A stretch of DNA of 64,000 nucleotides from Nostoc sp. TCL240-02 (GTDB lineage: Bacteria > Cyanobacteriota > Cyanobacteriia > Cyanobacteriales > Nostocaceae), in assembly GCF_013343235.1 (NCBI RefSeq), contig NZ_CP040094.1, forward strand, positions 4,340,501-4,404,500. Reading direction: 5' to 3'. Below the pieces are notes generated by a model. It saw only the letters and a list, made by a program, of their open reading frames with translations, had not been told where the DNA came from and ran no database searches. This document shows, piece after piece, positions 46,519 through 52,700 of the stretch; position 1 is the stretch's first letter; each line of letters begins with the position of its first letter. The translations under genes were made by a program, and so were the position numbers.

Positions 46519-47124
46519 ATGATGAGCGATCGCGACTATACATTAATTATTGATAAAAGCGGTAGCATGTCTACACCCGACCAAGTGGGCGGTAGAAGTA
46601 GATGGGAGATTGCCCAAGAGTCTACACTCGCTTTGGCAAGAAAGGCTGAACAGTTTGACCCCGATGGCATCACGGTTTACTTGTTTTCCGGTAGATTTAA
46701 ACGCTACGATGATGTCACCTCAGCCAAAGTCGCACAGATATTTCTCGAAAATGACCCTGCTGGGACGACAAACTTAGCTGGTGTGCTTCAAGACGCACTC
46801 AATAATTACTTTCAACGTAAAGCAGCCGGTAAAAGCAAGCCAAACGGAGAGACAATTTTAGTCATCACCGATGGGGAACCAGACGATCGCAAAGCTGTAT
46901 TTGAAGTTATCATTCATGCTACTCGCCAGATGGAGCGTGATGAAGAATTAGGAATTTCGATCATTCAAGTAGGTTCAGATGCCCAAGCGACTAAGTTCCT
47001 CAAAGCTTTGGATGACCAGTTGCAAAGCGTTGGCGCTAAATTTGATATTTGCGACACGGTTACTTTAGACGACTTAGAAGAAATGAGTCTTGTAGATGTA
47101 TTGACTAACGCAATAACTGACTGA
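46519..47124 (+). CDS. Stand-alone VWA-domain protein (copy 1 of a tandem pair)
   Basis: 201 aa from ATG 46519 (MMSDRDYTLIIDKSGSM), which aligns start-to-start with the second copy; a TTG at 46492 is an upstream alternative. The DKSGSM sequence is the MIDAS metal site (DxSxS), followed by TNLAG (MIDAS Thr) and DGEPDD (MIDAS Asp). The whole protein is one VWA fold, in the style of the TerY/stress-related single-domain VWA family of bacteria. No signal peptide: cytosolic. It is about 75 percent alike to the next gene by eye. Confidence 0.88.
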   Translation: MMSDRDYTLIIDKSGSMSTPDQVGGRSRWEIAQESTLALARKAEQFDPDGITVYLFSGRFKRYDDVTSAKVAQIFLENDPAGTTNLAGVLQDALNNYFQRKAAGKSKPNGETILVITDGEPDDRKAVFEVIIHATRQMERDEELGISIIQVGSDAQATKFLKALDDQLQSVGAKFDICDTVTLDDLEEMSLVDVLTNAITD

Positions 47125-47165
47125 TTAGTTTAAAGTTTTTTATTAAATAATTGGGAAAATTATAA

Positions 47166-47771
47166 ATGCTAGAAAATCGTGATTACACCTTAATTATTGA
47201 CAAAAGCGGCAGCATGGCAACCCAAGATCAAAAGGGTGGCAGAAGTAGATGGTTTGCAGCACAGGAATCTACTTTAGCTTTAGCTAGCAAGTGTGAGCAG
47301 TTTGACCCAGATGGTATCACGATTTATTTATTTTCTGGTAAATTCAAGCGATACGAAAACGTTACATCTAGTCTAGTAGGGCAAATTTTCCGAGAAAATG
47401 ATCCCTCTGGTACAACTGACTTGGCAGGTGTATTGAAACACGCAACTGACGATTACTTACAACGCAAAGCAGCCGGTCAAACAAAGCCAAATGGTGAAAC
47501 AATTTTAGTGGTTACTGATGGTGAACCAGACGATCGCAAAGCAGTTATGAAGGTAATTATTGAAGCTTCTCGCCGCATCGATCGAGATGAAGAATTAGCC
47601 ATTTCCTTCATTCAAGTCGGCACAGATGTACAAGCTACTCGCTTTCTGAAAGTCTTAGATGATGAACTTCAAAGTGCTGGTGCTAAGTTTGATATCTGTG
47701 ACACCATTACTATGGAAGATATGGAAGATATGAGTCTATCAGAAGTTCTGCTCAATGCCATTAATGATTAG
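47166..47771 (+). CDS. Stand-alone VWA-domain protein (copy 2)
   Basis: 201 aa: MLENRDYTLIIDKSGSMATQ, TDLAGVLKHA and DGEPDDRKAV show the same MIDAS layout as the preceding gene, 41 bp upstream. Equal length and near-identical core point to a tandem duplication. Differences cluster in the helices between strands, so the two may bind different partners or form a heterodimer. The Slr1339-type gene follows 26 bp on, completing a three-gene operon. Confidence 0.88.
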   Translation: MLENRDYTLIIDKSGSMATQDQKGGRSRWFAAQESTLALASKCEQFDPDGITIYLFSGKFKRYENVTSSLVGQIFRENDPSGTTDLAGVLKHATDDYLQRKAAGQTKPNGETILVVTDGEPDDRKAVMKVIIEASRRIDRDEELAISFIQVGTDVQATRFLKVLDDELQSAGAKFDICDTITMEDMEDMSLSEVLLNAIND

Positions 47772-47797
47772 CTATACCATTTATAGGAATTGCAAAA

Positions 47798-48193
47798 ATG
47801 GATTCCATTGATAAGCTGTTAGCCGAACTCAAAACTGAATATAAAGAAGTACAATCACAACAGCAACAGTCAAAATCAGCCACAGCTAAATCCTTTATTC
47901 CATCATTGCCAAAGTCGGCATCTTTTATGGATAACATTTTGGCAGAGGTTAAGGCTAGTTTTGCAGAAGAGGATGCTGCTATTGAGTTAAAAAAACAACA
48001 AGAACTAGAACAGGAACGAATTCGCCAAGAACAACTCAAAGCCAAACAATTAGAGGCTTTGAAAATACAGGCAAAAGAATGGTTAGCCAAAGTAGATCCA
48101 CTCTCGTCGGAAGGACTTTGGTTTGAAAGGTTCGCTGAAAGTTACACCTCAAAATTAGAGGCAGCGGTTGAATATTTGAGAAGCAATGAATAA
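47798..48193 (+). CDS. Slr1339-type (salt-stress) protein, VWA operon partner
   Basis: 131 aa. A coiled-coil-rich protein: MDSIDKLLAELKTEYKEVQ, FMDNILAEVKASFAEED, a Gln/Glu/Lys run (KKQQELEQERIRQEQLKAK) and the C-terminal AKEWLAKVDPLSSEGLWFERFAESY. This C-terminal block is the mark of the cyanobacterial Slr1339 family, induced by salt stress in Synechocystis. Cyanobacterial Slr1339-like genes often follow VWA genes, so it may be a partner of the VWA proteins. Biochemical role unknown. Confidence 0.8.
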   Translation: MDSIDKLLAELKTEYKEVQSQQQQSKSATAKSFIPSLPKSASFMDNILAEVKASFAEEDAAIELKKQQELEQERIRQEQLKAKQLEALKIQAKEWLAKVDPLSSEGLWFERFAESYTSKLEAAVEYLRSNE

Positions 48194-48299
48194 ACGTCTT
48201 CAAAAAAAATGTAGAGACGTAAAATATTGCGTCTCTATTAATTTCTAGACATATCTAAATAAACAATTCAAGATTCAAAAATAATCTTTTATCTCAAAC

Positions 48300-48415
48300 A
48301 GGACTTACGCAAAAAATACCCCAAACCCTAATTTCCAGTTAGGGGCAATTCATGTAGACGCGGAGCGGCTTACCGCAGGGTATTGCCCCTACGGTGTGTA
48401 GTTTTGCGTAAGTCC
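48300..48415. repeat. MITE-like element, family 1, with a second repeat inserted
   Basis: 116 bp. The ends AGGACTTACGCAAAAA and TTTTGCGTAAGTCC are complementary; the interior matches 14418-14508 (GGGGCAATTCAT ... ATTGCCCCTAC) but GTAGACGCGGAGCGGCTTACCGCAGGGT lies in the middle of the palindromic core. That insert is itself a dispersed G/C-rich repeat found in the family-2 elements at 37850 and 56951, so one repeat has jumped into another. Confidence 0.75.
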
Positions 48416-48456
48416 GATCAAATTTAAAATGAGCAATTATTATTTATTATCCATGC

Positions 48457-48804
48457 TCAATATTGATGGTGATTTGTTCGATTTGAGTGTTGAACAGCCC
48501 ATTCATGCATAGCATAGAGAATTGGTTGCAAAGTTTCTCCTAAATGCGTTAGCGAATATTCTACCTTTGGTGGAATTTGAGGATAAATTTCTCGATTGAT
48601 AATGCCGTCTTGCTCCATTTCTCTAAGTTGCTGAGTCAACATCTTTTGCGTAACTCCGGGTAAAGCTCGTTGTAACTCACCAAACCGTTTTACGCCAGTC
48701 ATTAATTCTCTAATAATCAAAACTTTCCAGCGTCCACCAATTACCTTTAGGGTAGTTTCTACTTCACAAGTCAGCCTGAGATTGTTTTCTGCTTCAGCTT
48801 TCAT
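48457..48804 (-). CDS. HxlR-family transcriptional regulator
   Basis: 115 aa winged-helix protein: [57 protein letters not shown] and [19 protein letters not shown] are the family hallmarks (the recognition helix is in the TQKMLTQQL part, the wing in PPKVEYSL). The first Cys near position 14 could be a redox or electrophile sensor as in other HxlR members. The target genes are not evident; the divergent side holds nothing, and the ferritin-like gene lies upstream on the same strand, 148 bp away. Confidence 0.93.
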   Translation of the reverse strand: MKAEAENNLRLTCEVETTLKVIGGRWKVLIIRELMTGVKRFGELQRALPGVTQKMLTQQLREMEQDGIINREIYPQIPPKVEYSLTHLGETLQPILYAMHEWAVQHSNRTNHHQY

Positions 48805-48952
48805 AGTCAGTTTTTAAGAAGTACCTTACTTAGGTTTGCTGGTAGTACCGCTAGTTAAAAGTATGGGTACATCTACAACACTCCACAAAATTTAACTGCT
48901 TTCTTTGATAGACTAAATTTTTTTAATATTAGATACTCAATGATAACTATAA

Positions 48953-49699
48953 TTACGTAGCTATCAACTCAGAATCGATTTCCGACGGCGCACTATCTTG
49001 GACTAGCGATCGCGTTTCGCCATTACGCTGGAGGATACCGCCAACCATTGCTAACAAGGCGTTTACCTTGCGGGTTCGCCACATATCTACAAGTTTTTCC
49101 ACTTTGGCAGCAGACATCCGTCGCATCATCGCTTCATAGAGATAAGCAGCATGTCCAGTTTCATCTTGAGCAATACTTAGCATTCCTAACTTCAAGTTAC
49201 GATCGGTTGGCTCGTTATCAGGTAATACTTTCGCCATTCGCGCAAAGTCTTTACTAGCATCTAACTCAAGAATGTATGTGCTAGCCATAAATACATCCCA
49301 GTCAATGACAGCAGGTTTTAGCTGTTCTTGCGTGTAGCCTTCAAAGAATGCTGCAAAAAATGGGCTACGTTGCTGTTGTGATTTATTTGTGGTTGTAGTT
49401 TGGGGTTGACGCTTAAAATCCATAACTTGTTTATTCATCTGTTGTAAGGCGTGGGCAAAAACTTTACCATGCCTAGTCTCATCTGATGCATGTTTTGCTA
49501 ATTTTTCGGCTAGCCATGTATCGCCTTCGGCTGCGGCGCGATCGCTAAGTGTAGATAAAAACGGCACAGAACCAGATTCAGCAAAATAAAACCCCGCAAG
49601 GATGTTGGGACGGGTTTTTAAATCACGGATTTGAGCAGCAGAGTAATAGGCAAAAGCACCTGAACCAGCTAAATGCAGAATGTGAGTTAAGAAGTTCAT
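48953..49699 (-). CDS. Ferritin-like diiron-carboxylate domain protein
   Basis: 248 aa, helical. The spaced carboxylate/His motifs of a diiron site are present: GFYFAESGSVPF (Glu), SDETRHGKVF (Glu and His, ExxH), YILELDASKDF (Glu) and QDETGHAAYL (ExxH). The layout resembles the cyanobacterial ferritin-like proteins annotated as 'ferritin-like domain' with possible oxidase or hydroxylase role; no storage-ferritin pattern. Lacks a signal. An oxygen-dependent redox or aldehyde chemistry is conceivable but not shown. Same strand as the HxlR gene downstream. Confidence 0.8.
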   Translation of the reverse strand: MNFLTHILHLAGSGAFAYYSAAQIRDLKTRPNILAGFYFAESGSVPFLSTLSDRAAAEGDTWLAEKLAKHASDETRHGKVFAHALQQMNKQVMDFKRQPQTTTTNKSQQQRSPFFAAFFEGYTQEQLKPAVIDWDVFMASTYILELDASKDFARMAKVLPDNEPTDRNLKLGMLSIAQDETGHAAYLYEAMMRRMSAAKVEKLVDMWRTRKVNALLAMVGGILQRNGETRSLVQDSAPSEIDSELIAT

Positions 49700-49880
49700 C
49701 AGAAATTGCCACTGGTAATTAGAAGGTTACAATTCTTATACTAATGTGCATTTTATATTCGTTGTCGCCAGAGGGTTTTACCGATTGGAATTTTGAATTG
49801 TGGCAGTATGTCAAAGGTTAACAAATATATCTGGTCATTTTGCTAATATCATCCCACAGAGGTAATGCAGGTGAGTTGGG

Positions 49881-50447
49881 ATGGAGAAATTAACTAAACC
49901 AGTACGATTTTGGCTTTGTGCAACTATCATGATTTTGGGTTTGATAGGCTGTGATCGCTTTGTCAATACTTCTGGAGAACCAGTTGAGCGTGTCAGTGAT
50001 GGCGACACTATAGTAGTTAAAGATAGCAGTGGGAAAAATTTTACTGTGCGCTTTGCTTGTGTAGATGCCCCAGAAATAGCCCACTCTAATAAAGAAAAGC
50101 AGAGTAAACGCACTAGCGATCGCAATCAATTTACTTGGGGTGTGAAAGCCCAAGAACGGGTACAACAACTGGTGCAACAAGGAGGCGATCGCGTAACTTT
50201 GAATATCACCGATAGCGATCGCTATGGACGCAAAATTGCCGAAGTCCGTTTACAAAATGGCACTTTTGTGCAGCAGATATTGTTAAAAGAAGGATTGGCA
50301 AAAGTGTATCGTCCTTATTTAAACAAGTGTCCTAGCAAAGACTTAATTCAACAAGCTGAAGCTGAAGCCAAGGAACAACGCCTTGGTATTTGGAGTGACG
50401 CTAAATTCGTTAATCCTTGGGAATATCGCACCCTATCAAAAAAATAA
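49881..50447 (+). CDS. Thermonuclease-family (SNase-like) secreted lipoprotein nuclease
   Basis: 188 aa. Lipobox LIGC at about residues 21-24 after a hydrophobic helix, so anchored outside the membrane. SNase fold: VERVSDGDTIVVKDSSG, VRFACVDAPEIAH (catalytic Arg, metal Asp), GVKAQERVQQLV (Glu), DRYGRKIAEVRL (Arg) and QQILLKEGLAKVYRPY. The three catalytic Arg/Glu/Arg positions look present. A calcium-dependent nuclease attacking external DNA is likely, for nutrients or defence. Starts 181 bp from the divergent ferritin-like gene. Confidence 0.92.
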   Translation: MEKLTKPVRFWLCATIMILGLIGCDRFVNTSGEPVERVSDGDTIVVKDSSGKNFTVRFACVDAPEIAHSNKEKQSKRTSDRNQFTWGVKAQERVQQLVQQGGDRVTLNITDSDRYGRKIAEVRLQNGTFVQQILLKEGLAKVYRPYLNKCPSKDLIQQAEAEAKEQRLGIWSDAKFVNPWEYRTLSKK

Positions 50448-50547
50448 AAACTCTAGCTGTTTCTAATTGAATACACTACATCGTTTGGCATTGCATATTT
50501 ACCACATCATTTAGCAACTCCCACATTCCCCCTGCCCCCTGCCTCCC

Positions 50548-51432
50548 CTACTCCTCTTTCCAAGTTTGCAGTTGAAAATAAACTAGTACCAGCGTCACTG
50601 CTAGTAATATTGTCGCTGCTGCTGCTGCATAACCAAAATCAAACTGAGCAAAAGCCTCTTGATAAATGTAGTAAACCAGCAAATTAGTAGAATTCAATGG
50701 GCCACCGCCAGTCATGACAAAAACTTGCTCAAAACTCCGCAATGTAAAAATTGCAGTAGTGATGATTGCAAATATCACAGTAGGGCGCAATCCGGGCAGA
50801 GTAATATACCAAAATTGTTGCCAAGCATTTGCTCCATCCAAATCTGCTGCTTCATAACGACTGGGAGGAATTGCTTGCAAGCCTGCTAAAAAAACTACCA
50901 TATTGAAACCCAGTTGTTTCCAAATACTCATTAAAATAATTACTGGCATTGCCCAAAATGTGTCTCCTAGCCAGGGTATAGCTGCAATACCAAAAAAATC
51001 TAAAAGTCCGTTAACTGGGCCTGATGTTTGAAACAGCCAGCGAAATCCCAAGCCGGCTGCCACAAGTGAAATAATCGAAGGTAGAAAGTATGCACTCCGC
51101 ATGATGCCCCGCAAGGGAATAGAGCGGTTTAATAGCACAGCCAATCCCAAGGAGATAACTAAACTGGGAATGATGGTGGCAACAGTAAAATAAAAGGTGT
51201 TACCCAAAACTTGCCAGAAGTCGGGGTTAAGTAGCAAGCGCCAATAGTTTTTTAAGCCTATCCAATAAGTACCTTTTAAGGTGAAACTACCAGCAGTAAA
51301 GCTGAGGTAGAACAAATAAGCGATCGGCCAAATGATAAAAACACCCAGTAAAGTTAGTGCTGGTGTGAGAAAAGTCCAGGCGGCTACTGTATCAGTATCC
51401 AACCAAGACTTAGTATATATTTTTTTTTGCAT
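50548..51432 (-). CDS. Sugar ABC transporter permease (MalF/UgpA-type), orphan
   Basis: 294 aa with six transmembrane helices, the first at about 18-43 (WTFLTPALTLLGVFIIWPIAYLF-like). The EAA motif, which contacts the ATPase, is visible as EAADLDGANAWQQFWYITLPGL. This is the first of the usual permease pair of carbohydrate importers. The window shows neither the second permease, the binding protein nor an ATPase beside it. Its first 40 codons are duplicated at the far side of the accessory island (55854-55891), so this locus has been rearranged; the second permease may have been separated. Confidence 0.9.
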   Translation of the reverse strand: MQKKIYTKSWLDTDTVAAWTFLTPALTLLGVFIIWPIAYLFYLSFTAGSFTLKGTYWIGLKNYWRLLLNPDFWQVLGNTFYFTVATIIPSLVISLGLAVLLNRSIPLRGIMRSAYFLPSIISLVAAGLGFRWLFQTSGPVNGLLDFFGIAAIPWLGDTFWAMPVIILMSIWKQLGFNMVVFLAGLQAIPPSRYEAADLDGANAWQQFWYITLPGLRPTVIFAIITTAIFTLRSFEQVFVMTGGGPLNSTNLLVYYIYQEAFAQFDFGYAAAAATILLAVTLVLVYFQLQTWKEE

Positions 51433-51457
51433 CTATAATTTTTCCTCTTAGCTGTTT

Positions 51458-51538
51458 ATGACCCTCCGCCCTGATTCTACCCTTAGCTTGGTTTCTCCCA
51501 GCATTAGCGATATTTGCCAACAAGTCGTTCCTTTATAG
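51458..51538 (+). pseudogene. Truncated 5' copy of purN
   Basis: Starts MTLRPDSTLSLVSPSISD and runs 26 codons nearly identical to real purN (56164), then a TAG where the similarity ends (CCTTTA shared). The upstream leader (CTATAATTTTTCCTCTTAGCTGTTT) is copied too. Together with the permease it marks the left edge of the accessory island. Confidence 0.9.
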
Positions 51539-51540
51539 CG

Positions 51541-51602
51541 ATCGCTTGGGTAAACTCTTGGTTCATAATTATCTCTAGTTGGAGTCTTTAAACTAATTTT
51601 TG
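51541..51602 (+). repeat. Direct repeat flanking the toxin-antitoxin pair (left)
   Basis: ATCGCTTGGGTAAACTCTTGG...CTCTAGTTGGAGTCTTTAAACTAA is about 85 percent identical to 52494-52562. The pair of repeats brackets the HigB/HigA-like genes. Confidence 0.75.
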
Positions 51603-51686
51603 CATCAAAGCCCAGTAGGTGTGTAGTTTACAGCCGTAGGCATCGCTTATACTTTAATATGCTATTATTGGCATAATTAGCATTAC

Positions 51687-52064
51687 ATGAGTAAAAAATA
51701 AGAAAAACCCCTCAAATGGATTGCAAGCGCTCTTGATGATTTAAAAGATTTCCCTGAAGATGTACAAGATGTAATGGGTTATGCTCTGGATTTAGCACAA
51801 CATGGTGAAAAGCATCCTGACGCAAAACCTTTGTATGGATTTACAGGCACTGGGGTTTTAGAAATTGTAGATGATTTTGAAGGAGATATATACAGGGCAA
51901 TTTATACTGTTAAATTTGCAGGATTTGTTTACCTATTACATTCATTTCAAAAGAAATCAAAACACGGTATTGCTACACCAAAACAAGATATACATTTAGT
52001 TAAAAAGAGACTCCAGGTTGCTCAGGAAGATTATTTACAAGAAATAGCAAAAACAGTCGAGTAA
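51687..52064 (+). pseudogene. HigB/RelE-type (Gp49-like) toxin gene with a stop at codon 5
   Basis: From the natural-looking ATG at 51687 the frame reads MSKK, then TAA (51699-51701), then EKPLKWIASALDDLKDFPED and on without a break to 52064. EKPLKWIASALDDLKDFPEDV followed by VMGYALDLAQHG is the N-terminus typical of Gp49/HigB-like toxins of cyanobacteria, so the full gene is there with one nonsense codon. Translation could start at the internal ATG 51774 (96 aa, losing the first strand and helix). The toxin C-terminal half (FKKKSKHG...TPKQDIHLVKKRL) is intact. The antitoxin starts 3 bp downstream. Confidence 0.82.
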
Positions 52065-52067
52065 AAA

Positions 52068-52397
52068 ATGAGCAACGAAAATGATGTTTATATTAGTAAC
52101 GGAAATATCTTTGCTGATCTAGGATTGTCTAATCCTGAAGAGCGCTTAATTAAAGCAGAACTTGCACGCAAAATTAGTGAAATTATTGTTAATCGCCAAT
52201 TAAATCAAGTCCAAGCAGCCGAGGTTCTTGGAATAGATCAACCAAAAATATCTGCTTTAACTAGAGGGAAACTAAAAGATTTTTCAATAGATAGATTGAT
52301 CAGATTTATAAACATTTTAGGTAATGATGTAGAAATTACAATTAAGCCTAAACCAGAAAGCCATTCAATTGCTTGCACGACTGTAATTTGTGAATAA
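52068..52397 (+). CDS. HigA/XRE-type antitoxin
   Basis: 109 aa helix-turn-helix protein: ELARKISEIIVNRQLNQVQAAEVLGIDQPKISALTRGKL carries the HTH (recognition helix near QPKISALTR), then FSIDRLIRFINILGNDVEITI. This is the HTH_37-type antitoxin normally paired with Gp49/HigB toxins. Spacing to the toxin is 3 bp, so they are co-translated. It appears complete, whereas the toxin has a stop, a combination that leaves a harmless antitoxin. Confidence 0.9.
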   Translation: MSNENDVYISNGNIFADLGLSNPEERLIKAELARKISEIIVNRQLNQVQAAEVLGIDQPKISALTRGKLKDFSIDRLIRFINILGNDVEITIKPKPESHSIACTTVICE

Positions 52398-52700
52398 TTT
52401 TTAACCTAAAAGGCATACAGATCGTGATGATTTAACGCGGATGATTTCTACAAGAAAGGCAACCAAATATGAGCAACGAATCTATTTTGAGACATCGCTT
52501 GGGTAAGCTCTTTGTTCATAATCATCTTTAGTTAGAGTCTTTAGTTAAACTAAGTTTTATGCGTACTCAATTAAGCGTCTATTTTCCTGGTTTGTGTGAT
52601 AGCTCTTACTCAGAAAATTCCAATTCATCTGGTAATTTGTTTCCCTTGAAGTTAGATCGGTCTTCGGCTGGTTAGAGTATTTTTATGCCCAATGCCCTAT
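52398..52700. other. Spacer between antitoxin gene and orthocaspase gene
   Basis: Contains the right copy of the direct repeat (52494-52562), preceded by ATGAGCAACGAATCTATTTTGAGAC, which resembles the first codons of the antitoxin (ATGAGCAACGAA). The remainder is unassigned, ending at the orthocaspase stop. Confidence 0.5.
52494..52562 (+). repeat. Direct repeat flanking the toxin-antitoxin pair (right)
   Basis: Partner of 51541-51602 (ATCGCTTGGGTAAGCTCTTTG...AGTTAGAGTCTTTAG). The two copies differ by small changes, indicating an older event than the ISKra4 duplication at the right end of the window. Confidence 0.75.
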
